64,000 nucleotides of DNA from assembly GCF_019263805.1 (NCBI RefSeq), contig NZ_CP079195.1, forward strand, positions 1,181,501-1,245,500. Reading direction: 5' to 3'. This DNA comes from Polaribacter sp. NJDZ03. Lineage in GTDB: Bacteria; Bacteroidota; Bacteroidia; Flavobacteriales; Flavobacteriaceae. Below the pieces are notes generated by a model. It searched no databases and had not been told where the DNA came from. It saw only the letters and a list, made by a program, of their open reading frames with translations. This document shows positions 33,843 through 41,974 of the stretch, piece by piece (position 1 is the stretch's first letter; the number at the start of each line of letters is the position of its first letter). A program made the translations under genes and the position numbers.

Positions 33843-34520
33843 TTATAAATTTATATTTCCTCCTATTTCTAATATAACCAACTCTTTATTTTTTGCTGTA
33901 AATTTAGATTTTGCTTCATTAACATCTATTTCTATTGGTGGAAAAGTATTAAAATGACAGCCTATTACTTTGGTACACTCCACTAAATCACTTGCAATAA
34001 TTGCATCTTCAACTCCCATTGTAAACGTATCTCCAATAGGAAAAATAGCCGCATCAAGTTTTGTTGTTAAAGGGATTAATTTCATATCCATGGTAACAGC
34101 AGTATCTCCTGCAACATATACGTTTTTATCTTTAGATGAAATAACAAAACCACCTGGCTCACCGCCATACGTGCCGTCTACAAAAGAAGAAGTATGAATT
34201 GCATTTACGTATTTGGCAGAAAATTGCTCCGTTTTAAAAGTTCCACCATGATTTAATGGATGTATCTTTAAATCTTTTGCGCCATAATACATGGCTATTT
34301 CATAGTTAGAAACGATCACCGCCTTTGTTCTTTCTGCGATTACTTCTACATCTAAAACATGGTCTTGATGCGCATGGGTTAATAAGATAAAATCTGCTTT
34401 CAAATTAGAAATATCTATATGAGAAGCCAATGCATTACCCGAAATAAACGGATCTATTAAAATAGTTACTTTATTAATTTCTATAGAAAAACAAGAATGC
34501 CCTAAATATTTAATCTTCAT
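33843..34520 (-). CDS. UPF0173 metal-dependent hydrolase (MBL fold)
   Basis: The 225-residue protein has the UPF0173 start MKIKYLGHSCFSIEI and the metal motif LTHAHQDHVLD, later KNVYVAGDTAV and the His in IGCHFNTFPPIE. It is a metallo-beta-lactamase-fold hydrolase of unknown substrate. Between menA and an SRPBCC gene, with which it is tightly spaced, it likely belongs to the same transcript. Confidence 0.88.
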   Translation of the reverse strand: MKIKYLGHSCFSIEINKVTILIDPFISGNALASHIDISNLKADFILLTHAHQDHVLDVEVIAERTKAVIVSNYEIAMYYGAKDLKIHPLNHGGTFKTEQFSAKYVNAIHTSSFVDGTYGGEPGGFVISSKDKNVYVAGDTAVTMDMKLIPLTTKLDAAIFPIGDTFTMGVEDAIIASDLVECTKVIGCHFNTFPPIEIDVNEAKSKFTAKNKELVILEIGGNINL

Positions 34521-34547
34521 ATCTTACAATTATAATTGAATTCTAAT

Positions 34548-35459
34548 TTACAATATTTGTCCAATTCCAAAAAGAATTGCAAACAAAAAAGTACTCAATG
34601 CTACTTTCTTTAATTCACTATCTAATTCCGAAGGTACCGTGTTGTTTGCAACAGTTTTTACGTTTTTAAGTAACGGCACAAAAGCCATTAAGAAAATAAG
34701 TTGATAAACAGTTTTAAAATCTAAAAAAGTATACACACAAGCAGTAATTAAAGCACCAAAAATCAATCCATAATGGTATTTTTTTGCTTTTAATATTCCT
34801 AATTTTACCACTAGCGTATTTTTATTATTTTTTTGATCCTCTTCCCTATCTCGTAAATTATTTAGATTTAGAACCGCCGTACTTAGCAACCCAACAGATA
34901 TTGCGGGTAGAAAAACAGTAAAATCTATCTGTTTTGTAAATAAGAAATAACTACCTACAACACTTAGTAATCCAAAGAATAGAAAAACAAAAATATCTCC
35001 AAAACCACTATATCCATAGGCTGAATTACCAACTGTATATTTTATAGCTGCTGCTATTGAGGCAATTCCTAAACCTAAAAACAGTATTGAATACCCGAAA
35101 TTTTCTTTTCCGAAAGAAACATAAATTAGCAATAATGCAATTATCAACGTAATAATTGTTGTAATTATCATGGCAGATTTCATTTGTTTCGGAGTAATTG
35201 CTCCGGATGAAACCATACGTGCTTCTCCTGTTCTATTTTTATCGGATCCTTTAATTCCGTCTCCATAATCGTTCGCAAAATTAGACAATACTTGAAAACC
35301 AATAGTGGTTAAAATTGCTAACCAAAAAATAGGAGATTCTAAAATTGAAACTTGATTATTTAATTGATCACTCCCTAAAAAACATCCAACAATAATTCCT
35401 GAAACCGATAAAGGTAAGGTTCTTAATCGTGCTGCTTTTACGTAACTTTTTACATCCAT
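34548..35459 (-). CDS. menA: 1,4-dihydroxy-2-naphthoate polyprenyltransferase MenA
   Basis: MenA prenylates 1,4-dihydroxy-2-naphthoate on the way to menaquinone, the respiratory quinone of this group. The 303-residue membrane protein has about nine helices, the Asp-rich NFANDYGDGIKGSDKNRTGE motif near 61-80 and a second NLNNLRDREEDQKNN motif near 196-210. Its start overlaps the upstream PH-domain gene by 10 nt. Confidence 0.93.
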   Translation of the reverse strand: MDVKSYVKAARLRTLPLSVSGIIVGCFLGSDQLNNQVSILESPIFWLAILTTIGFQVLSNFANDYGDGIKGSDKNRTGEARMVSSGAITPKQMKSAMIITTIITLIIALLLIYVSFGKENFGYSILFLGLGIASIAAAIKYTVGNSAYGYSGFGDIFVFLFFGLLSVVGSYFLFTKQIDFTVFLPAISVGLLSTAVLNLNNLRDREEDQKNNKNTLVVKLGILKAKKYHYGLIFGALITACVYTFLDFKTVYQLIFLMAFVPLLKNVKTVANNTVPSELDSELKKVALSTFLFAILFGIGQIL

Positions 35460-36949
35460 AAATTTGTACTACTTTCCACTTTAAATAAAGTATAATTGTA
35501 AATTTTTATCGCCTCGCTTTTTTCTATACAAGGAAGTTTAATTTCTCCAGAAGCGGTTTGAAAGACCAAATCTACAACCTTATTTCTTTCTTGAAAAAAA
35601 GTTTGCATCATTTTAATATTTTGAACCTTAAAAAACGGTAAATATGTTAAATGAGTGTCAAAACTGCCAGAACCGACTAACAAAACATCATCGCTTATTT
35701 TATAGAATCTTTTATTGAAAATTAAATTGACAAAAAAGATAAACAAAGGAACCAATAAAACATTCCCTAAGAAAACCAATTTGTCTAAAAAAGTAAGATA
35801 AAGAGCTCCGTTTAATATCAACAAAAGTATAAAAGACAAAAAATACATTCTCTTTTTTAAATAAACATGCACCTGCTTTTTTTCTAAATGATCTACTTCA
35901 GAAAAATTGAAAAGCAGTTCTTTAATCTTATTAACTTGAGTTCTCTTACAACCAACAATTCGTATTAATTTATCTTTGTTTTTTTTACCAATTTCACCAC
36001 TAACAGCTTGTTTAAATGTGATAAAGGAAATGCCTAGAATCTTTTTTATTGGATTTGTAGAAACAGTAATACTTTGAATTTTATCCTTTTTTAAAATAAT
36101 AGATTTCTTGGTAAGCAATCCTTGATAGATTTCAAAATTCTGGTCTTTTATAAAAACAGTTAAATTAAAATGAAATAAAAACACTCTTACAAAAGAACTT
36201 AAAATGGCTATAAAAACGAGTAAAATAAAGAGCACAATAAATACAAATACGCTTTTATGAAACGAACTACCACTCTTCTCTATATATTCATTTAGCAAAT
36301 AATCTTTTCCAATACCGCTAAATAATTGCTCTAACTGCTGATAAAGACCTAATAATAATGCTAGAAAAATAAGTAAACTTTGTAGGTGATTTTCTGTTAA
36401 ACTAACTTTTAACAATTCTAATAAACTTATTTTTAAAAAAGGTTTCTCTTTAACCTCTTCCTCATTTATTACTGTAGAATTGTAACTTGAAAGTTCACTT
36501 TTAAGTGCTTTTGCTTTTTGAAAAGACAATGCTTTTATAGAAATTTCTGTTTTATTAGACCCAGCAGTTTCTATATTAACTTCATGAACATTAATAATTT
36601 GCTGAATAATATTTTGCTTAAAATTAATATTCTGAATTCGATCAAAAGAAATGGAAGTATTTGTCTTGTTTAAAATGCCTTGTTTTAAGATAAAGTGATT
36701 ATCTTGAACCTTAAACTGAAAGTTTTCATAAATTAAAAAAGCTCTAATCAGAAAAAATAATAATAAAAACCCAAGCGCCAAGTATATATAAAAAAATGTA
36801 CTTTCGTTAAGCTTAGAAAATTTTTGAATAAATAGAAACAGTAAAATCCAAAAAGTTTTTAATACTTTATACAGTAACTTAAGATAAATTATAAGTATTC
36901 CTTTTTTAGATTGCTTAGAAAATTGGCTAAAATCAAACGTGTTATTCAT
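35450..36949 (-). CDS. Bacterial PH (bPH2) domain membrane protein, YdbT-like
   Basis: The 499-residue protein has three bPH2 domains separated by pairs of transmembrane helices. Typical domain motifs are ISFDRIQNINFKQNIIQQIINV (about 100-121), ILKKDKIQSITVSTNPIKKI and LTYLPFFKVQNIKMMQTFFQ. This is the YdbT layout; the role is thought to be in envelope homeostasis but is unproven. It overlaps the smaller PH-domain gene by 8 nt and menA by 10 nt, so all three are translationally coupled. Confidence 0.85.
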   Translation of the reverse strand: MNNTFDFSQFSKQSKKGILIIYLKLLYKVLKTFWILLFLFIQKFSKLNESTFFYIYLALGFLLLFFLIRAFLIYENFQFKVQDNHFILKQGILNKTNTSISFDRIQNINFKQNIIQQIINVHEVNIETAGSNKTEISIKALSFQKAKALKSELSSYNSTVINEEEVKEKPFLKISLLELLKVSLTENHLQSLLIFLALLLGLYQQLEQLFSGIGKDYLLNEYIEKSGSSFHKSVFVFIVLFILLVFIAILSSFVRVFLFHFNLTVFIKDQNFEIYQGLLTKKSIILKKDKIQSITVSTNPIKKILGISFITFKQAVSGEIGKKNKDKLIRIVGCKRTQVNKIKELLFNFSEVDHLEKKQVHVYLKKRMYFLSFILLLILNGALYLTFLDKLVFLGNVLLVPLFIFFVNLIFNKRFYKISDDVLLVGSGSFDTHLTYLPFFKVQNIKMMQTFFQERNKVVDLVFQTASGEIKLPCIEKSEAIKIYNYTLFKVESSTNLWM

Positions 36950-37445
36950 TGATTTTTTGGCTGATAAATTCTTTTATTTCTATAGCTTCTTTTTTGGTAA
37001 TTCCTTTTATTTCTAAATCATCACTACTATCTCCTGCCGTAAAAACACTTAAGGAAGCCAATTTAAAAAACCTAGAAAAAGGACTTTCATCTACTTCTAT
37101 ATGCTGAATTCTAGAAAACGGTACTGTTGTTATTTTTTTGTAGAACAGACCACTTTTATAAGAAATATCTTTTTGTCTAACCGCGTATTTTCTTTTTTTA
37201 AATCCGTAGTAAAGTAAAAGTACTGTGAAAATAAAAACAATTATAAAGGCGATATAGATAAGGTAAACATAAGGACTAATTCCTTCAAGAAAATTATAAT
37301 AACTTGCTAAGTAAATCCCTAATAAGGCAGCAGTAAAAATTAATAATACATTAAATAAAATAACTTTTAAATAATTCTTATGAATCTGTTTAAAGGCTAT
37401 CTCGGTAATATTTGGTAAATTAGAAACCAATTCGTTTTTAAACAT
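36942..37445 (-). CDS. Bacterial PH (bPH2) domain protein, YdbS-like
   Basis: The 167-residue product has two transmembrane helices (about 28-45 and 57-80) and one bPH2 domain with ITTVPFSRIQHIEVDESPFSR. It is the smaller partner of the YdbS/YdbT pair, with the genes overlapping by 8 nt, and heads the operon that ends in menA. Confidence 0.85.
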   Translation of the reverse strand: MFKNELVSNLPNITEIAFKQIHKNYLKVILFNVLLIFTAALLGIYLASYYNFLEGISPYVYLIYIAFIIVFIFTVLLLYYGFKKRKYAVRQKDISYKSGLFYKKITTVPFSRIQHIEVDESPFSRFFKLASLSVFTAGDSSDDLEIKGITKKEAIEIKEFISQKINE

Positions 37446-37468
37446 TTAAAATAATTTAATGTTTTTAT

Positions 37469-38248
37469 CTACAAATGGTTAGCTTCTGCAATTAATTCTG
37501 CAATATCTTTAACAACAACTTCGGCTTCTTTTTCTTTAAACTTAATTCCGTCTGTCATCATGGTATTACAATAAGGGCAACCTGTGGCAATAATATTTGG
37601 TTTGGTTTCTAAAGCATCTTCTGTTCTTAAAACATTAATTTCCTTATCCCCTTTTTCTGCATCTTTAAACATTTGCGCTCCTCCTGCTCCACAACACAAT
37701 GCTGTAGATTTATTGCGTTTCATTTCTGTTAAATTAACGCCTAATCTTTTTATTAATTCTCTAGGAGACTCATACACTTCATTAGCTCTACCTAAATAAC
37801 AAGGATCGTGAAACGTTACTCTTTTCCCTTTTAAAGTAGTATCATCAATTTTTAAACGCCCTTCTGCAATTAAATTTTGTATGAATTGTGTGTGATGGAA
37901 AACTTCATATTTTCCTCCTAAAGAAGGATATTCATTTTTTAAAGTATTAAATGAATGCGGATCGCAAGTAACTATTTTTTTTACTTCGTAACCATTTAGC
38001 ACTTCAATATTCATCATTGCCTGCATCTGAAACAAAAATTCATTTCCTGCTCTTTTTGCGGCATCTCCAGTAGAAGATTCTTCCGTTCCTAAGACAGCAA
38101 AATCTACTTTAGCTTGATGTAATATTTTTACAAATGCTCTCGATATTTTTTTTGCTCTATCATCATAACTTCCTGCTGCGCCAACCCAAAACAACACTTC
38201 TGGTTGCTTACCTTGAGCCATCATATCTGCCATTGTTGGTACGTTCAT
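37469..38248 (-). CDS. Fe-S oxidoreductase subunit with two CCG domains (HdrB/LutA-like)
   Basis: The 259-residue protein has a C-terminal CCG domain (FHDPCYLGRANEVYESPREL...ALCCGAGGAQ...ATGCPYCNTM), the module that binds a non-cubane 4Fe-4S cluster in heterodisulfide reductase subunit B, and a weaker N-terminal half (VTCDPHSFNTLKNEYPSLG). It is downstream of the membrane-bound Fe-S protein gene, and together they resemble an electron-transfer pair of HdrB and HdrE/C type. The substrate is not known; glycolate/lactate-type oxidoreductases are alternatives. Confidence 0.85.
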   Translation of the reverse strand: MNVPTMADMMAQGKQPEVLFWVGAAGSYDDRAKKISRAFVKILHQAKVDFAVLGTEESSTGDAAKRAGNEFLFQMQAMMNIEVLNGYEVKKIVTCDPHSFNTLKNEYPSLGGKYEVFHHTQFIQNLIAEGRLKIDDTTLKGKRVTFHDPCYLGRANEVYESPRELIKRLGVNLTEMKRNKSTALCCGAGGAQMFKDAEKGDKEINVLRTEDALETKPNIIATGCPYCNTMMTDGIKFKEKEAEVVVKDIAELIAEANHL

Positions 38249-38284
38249 AACTTTGATGTTTATTCGTTTAAATGATTAATCGTA

Positions 38285-38423
38285 TGTTCTCGATACAAAT
38301 TTATTCGTTCCTCTTAAATTCACTCGAACTGACAGGAACTGAAAACTGAGACTGTTTACTGAATACTAATTTTGAAAACCACAGCTTTTCGCTGAAAACT
38401 ACAACTGTAAATTGCCAACTATT
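38285..38423. repeat. Intergenic dispersed-type repeats between the two Fe-S protein genes
   Basis: A stretch TTCTCGATACAAATTTATTC...CACTCGAACTGACA (38287-38333) resembles a dispersed sequence I recall from other Flavobacteriaceae. It is followed by degenerate heptamers around ACTG: GAACTGA, AAACTGA, GACTGTT, TACTGAA, TACTAAT. The 7-nt period matches the other arrays. Confidence 0.5.
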
Positions 38424-38426
38424 TTT

Positions 38427-39743
38427 TTACTCTTCGTTAGCCCAGTTTAATCTGTCTTGCTGATTGTATTGCCAAGGCGCTCCATTATTTTCGATGTTTG
38501 TCATCATCATATTTAACTCTTGTGGCGCTGCACTTTCTTCCATTACCAAATATCTTCTCATATCCATAATAATAGAAAGAGGATCTATATTTACCGGACA
38601 TTCTTCTACACAAGCATTACAACTTGTACATGCCCAAAGTTCTTCTGGAGAAATATAATCGTTTAATAATTGCTTACCATCATCAACAAAAACGCCTTTA
38701 TTAGCATCAATATTTCTACCAACCTCTTCTAAACGATCACGAGTATCCATCATGATTTTTCTTGGAGATAATTCTTTTCCGGTAAGGTTTGCAGGACAAG
38801 ATGATGTACATCTACCACACTCTGTACAGGTGTATGCGTTTAATAATTGTACCCAGTTTAAATCTGCAACGTCAGATGCTCCAAATTTTTCCGGAATTGC
38901 TTCTTCCTCTCCTTCAGCTGGAGCTGCATAAGGATCTGCATCTGGATCCATCATTAACTTTACTTCTGTAGTAACAGATTCTAAATTTGTAAACTGACCT
39001 TTAGGATTTAAGTTTGCAAAATAGGTGTTTGGAAACGCTAATAAGATGTGTAAATGTTTTGAGTAATATAAATAGTTTAAGAAAACTAAGATTCCTAAAA
39101 TATGAATCCACCAACAAGTTCTTTCTATAGTGTGCAACCCTTCTGGAGAAAACCCATCAAATAAAGGCGCTATAAACTGACTGATTGTATTTCCAATTCC
39201 AGCTTGCTGAAAACTAGCGTCTGTAGCATTCATCACTAAAAACAAGGTCATTAACACCATTTCGAAATAAAGAATATAATTTCCATCGTTTTTAGGCCAA
39301 CCTTTCATTTCCTTACTTAAGAAACGTTTAATGTTAGATATATTTCTACGTAGCCAAAAAACGATAACAGCTACAAAAACTAAGACTGCTAATACCTCGA
39401 AAACACCAATTAAAAATCCATATAAACCATCACCTATAAGTCCTTTAAAAACTCTGTGAGTTCCAAATAACCCATCAATAATAATTTCTAAAACTTCTAT
39501 ATTTATAATAATAAAACCAACGTACACAACAATATGAAGAAATCCTGAAAAAGGTCTTTTTACCATTTTAGATTGCCCAAGAGCAATCATCAACATATTT
39601 TTTAAACGTTCAGGCTTTTTATCTGTACGATTAACCTCTTTACCTAATTTAATATTTCTTAATAGTTTACGAATGTTCATCGCAAAAAAACTAAGTCCTA
39701 AAGCTAAGGCTAAAGCAAAAATTATGTTGGGTAGGTATTGCAT
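38427..39743 (-). CDS. Membrane 4Fe-4S protein (HdrC/HdrE-like electron-transfer protein)
   Basis: The 438-residue protein has five to six transmembrane helices in residues 1-240, of the NarI/HdrE kind, with His residues that could ligate heme. The C-terminal domain holds two 4Fe-4S motifs, CTECGRCTSSCP and CTSCNACVEECP, as in HdrC. It likely passes electrons between the quinone pool and a soluble partner, probably the CCG-domain protein encoded next. The gene lies 178 nt upstream of that partner, separated by repeats. Confidence 0.85.
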   Translation of the reverse strand: MQYLPNIIFALALALGLSFFAMNIRKLLRNIKLGKEVNRTDKKPERLKNMLMIALGQSKMVKRPFSGFLHIVVYVGFIIINIEVLEIIIDGLFGTHRVFKGLIGDGLYGFLIGVFEVLAVLVFVAVIVFWLRRNISNIKRFLSKEMKGWPKNDGNYILYFEMVLMTLFLVMNATDASFQQAGIGNTISQFIAPLFDGFSPEGLHTIERTCWWIHILGILVFLNYLYYSKHLHILLAFPNTYFANLNPKGQFTNLESVTTEVKLMMDPDADPYAAPAEGEEEAIPEKFGASDVADLNWVQLLNAYTCTECGRCTSSCPANLTGKELSPRKIMMDTRDRLEEVGRNIDANKGVFVDDGKQLLNDYISPEELWACTSCNACVEECPVNIDPLSIIMDMRRYLVMEESAAPQELNMMMTNIENNGAPWQYNQQDRLNWANEE

Positions 39744-39766
39744 ATTAGTTAGTAGTTTATATAAAA

Positions 39767-40735
39767 TTAGTTATTTTCTTCTTGTAATTCGGTCTCTTTC
39801 TTAGGCGTATAAGGTTTTGCTTTTTTTCCGAATAAAGAAAAATGTACAAACCTCTTAGGATTCATTTTCATTTCTCTTAATAAGTTTTCTAACTCTTTAG
39901 ACATAGAAGTTAAGTTATTATACATCGCATCATCAGTAATTAATTTACCAACGGTACCTTTACCAGCGTGAATACCAGCTAACATTAAATTAACAGAATT
40001 TAATGTTATTTCTGCTTTATTAATAACAGCTCCAATATTTGCATTTGCTAAAGTATCAGACACTTTTGCGAAATTTTCTGTAATTTTCTTGGTGTTTTGT
40101 ACACTTTCTTTTAGGTCTGAAGAAGTAGCATCTATCATTCCATTTACAGATAACATCATTTTTTGAACTTCACCTAAAGTCGTTTCTAAACTTGTAACAG
40201 AGTTTTTTAAACTCTTTTGTGTGTTTGTATCTAACACATTATTTACATTTTTAAATAATGAATCTGCGCTTACCATTACCATTTCTAACTTAGCTTGTAT
40301 AGGATCTAAACGCTCTCCAATAGAAGTAAATAAACTAGATTCTATTTGACCTTTAAGATAGTCTCCCGAAATAGCCATTTCACCATCATAATTTGGTATT
40401 ATAGCTAAATTAGAGCCACCTAAAGGACTAGGAGAATATATTTTTACAACACTAGTTTTAGAGAATTCAAAATCTTTTTCAATAGCAAAATTAACGACTA
40501 ATTGCCCTTTTTTATCATCTGATTGATTAAAAGCAATATCTATAACTTTACCTACTTTTAACCCATTAATAGTTACTGAGCTAGACTTCGTTAAACCACC
40601 AATATTGGTGTATTCTACTTTAAAATAACGGGTATTTCCATCAAACAAGTTTTGACCTTTTAAAAAGTTATATCCCCATATAAATATGAATATAATAACA
40701 ATAGCAACAATTCCTGTTTTTAATTCTTTAGACAT
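39767..40735 (-). CDS. MCE/MlaD family protein
   Basis: The 322-residue protein has one N-terminal transmembrane helix (about 7-23) and an MCE domain (VEYTNIGGLTKSSSVTINGLKVGKV), followed by a long helical region. MCE proteins bind lipid and form hexameric rings in lipid transport between membranes. In flavobacteria the genes are commonly found beside amidase and Fe-S genes, as here (downstream of the amidase gene by 54 nt). No MlaE/F partner is in the window. Confidence 0.9.
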   Translation of the reverse strand: MSKELKTGIVAIVIIFIFIWGYNFLKGQNLFDGNTRYFKVEYTNIGGLTKSSSVTINGLKVGKVIDIAFNQSDDKKGQLVVNFAIEKDFEFSKTSVVKIYSPSPLGGSNLAIIPNYDGEMAISGDYLKGQIESSLFTSIGERLDPIQAKLEMVMVSADSLFKNVNNVLDTNTQKSLKNSVTSLETTLGEVQKMMLSVNGMIDATSSDLKESVQNTKKITENFAKVSDTLANANIGAVINKAEITLNSVNLMLAGIHAGKGTVGKLITDDAMYNNLTSMSKELENLLREMKMNPKRFVHFSLFGKKAKPYTPKKETELQEENN

Positions 40736-40789
40736 CCATAAAAGTTTAATAACAAAACTACTAATAATTTTTGGTTGAGACCATCAAAT

Positions 40790-41884
40790 CTATTGTATTT
40801 TAAGCGCTTCTTGTACAGAAATTTTTTCACCATTCTTAAAAGCAACAATAAAAGCAGAAGTATACCCTTTACCTTTTGCAACCTTTAAAGATTGTTTTAC
40901 ATTAGAATAGTTAGAAGTGTTTCCAAAATAATATTTATAATAACTACCTACAGCAACTCGCTCTACTTCTCTTAAACCTTTAAAATTGTATGCTTTTGTT
41001 TCTATTTTATTTCTTCCAGAGGCAACTTGCACTTTGTATTCTACATTACCTACTACTTTGCTTTCTGACACATTATTGTTTACTGTATTTAGTTTTAAAT
41101 TACCTAAATATTTTAAAACAGCTGCTGTAATGGCAGTTCCCATTTGTTCTTGACCTTTTTTAGAATTTAGATATCTACCTTCTGTTTTATTGGTTAAAAA
41201 ACCTAATTCTACCAAAACACTTGGCATAATAGTTTCTCTTAAAACCTGAAAGTTATCTTGCTTTACCTTTCTATCATGTCTTTTTAATTTAGAGGTAAAA
41301 CTATGTTGAATTAAACTGGCAATAGTTAAACTTCTATCTAAGTTTTCTTCTTGTAATAGAGATAAGCCAATTACAGATTCTGCAGAATTAGAATCGAATC
41401 CTTTATACTTCTCTTCATAATTATCTTCATAAAAAATGGAAGCATTTTCTCTTTTAGCAATTTCTAAGTTCTTTTTATTACCTCTTAAACCTAAAACAAA
41501 AGTACCCGCACCATATGCATTAGACGTATGAGAGTCGCAATGAATGGATAGAAACAAGTCTGCCTTTGCATGATTTGCAATTTCTCCTCTTTTCCATAAA
41601 TCGATAAAAACATCGTCACTTCTAGTGTAAACAACTTTTATATCTTTAGTCTTAGATAATTTTCCTCCTACAAGTAGCGCAACTTTTAACGCTATATTCT
41701 TCTCTTTGTAACCGTTACCTAGGTTTCCAGGATCTTTACCACCATGACCAGCATCAATAACAACTACGTATTCTTTTTGCCCAAATAGTAATGATGGATT
41801 CATTAAAAATGAGAACGCAAAGAGAAAAAATAAAAGATTTCTTACTTTGATATTAATTTTGTGATTTTCTTTAATTTGCATCAA
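40790..41884 (-). CDS. N-acetylmuramoyl-L-alanine amidase with SPOR-like tail
   Basis: The 364-residue protein has a signal sequence (hydrophobic to LLFGQ, about residue 36) and an amidase-3 domain with zinc ligands in VVIDAGHGGKDPG and SIHCDSH and the catalytic Glu in VLVELGFLTNKTEGRYL. Residues about 280-360 form a SPOR-like domain (YKVQVASGRNK), which targets septal peptidoglycan. It probably splits daughter-cell peptidoglycan. It is divergent from lptD. Confidence 0.9.
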   Translation of the reverse strand: MMQIKENHKINIKVRNLLFFLFAFSFLMNPSLLFGQKEYVVVIDAGHGGKDPGNLGNGYKEKNIALKVALLVGGKLSKTKDIKVVYTRSDDVFIDLWKRGEIANHAKADLFLSIHCDSHTSNAYGAGTFVLGLRGNKKNLEIAKRENASIFYEDNYEEKYKGFDSNSAESVIGLSLLQEENLDRSLTIASLIQHSFTSKLKRHDRKVKQDNFQVLRETIMPSVLVELGFLTNKTEGRYLNSKKGQEQMGTAITAAVLKYLGNLKLNTVNNNVSESKVVGNVEYKVQVASGRNKIETKAYNFKGLREVERVAVGSYYKYYFGNTSNYSNVKQSLKVAKGKGYTSAFIVAFKNGEKISVQEALKIQ

Positions 41885-41895
41885 TAAAATTTAAC

Positions 41896-41903
41896 TAATT
41901 TTG
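41896..41903 (+). promoter_or_regulatory. -7 promoter box of lptD
   Basis: TAATTTTG matches TAnnTTTG. Transcription would start near 41908-41911, leaving almost no leader for a TTG start at 41915; hence the start near 41975 is favoured. Confidence 0.45.
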
Positions 41904-41974
41904 GCATCGTAAATTTGGTGTTTCAAATATTGAGCCATACTTTTAACCTTTATACAAAAATAGCATTTAAAGCA

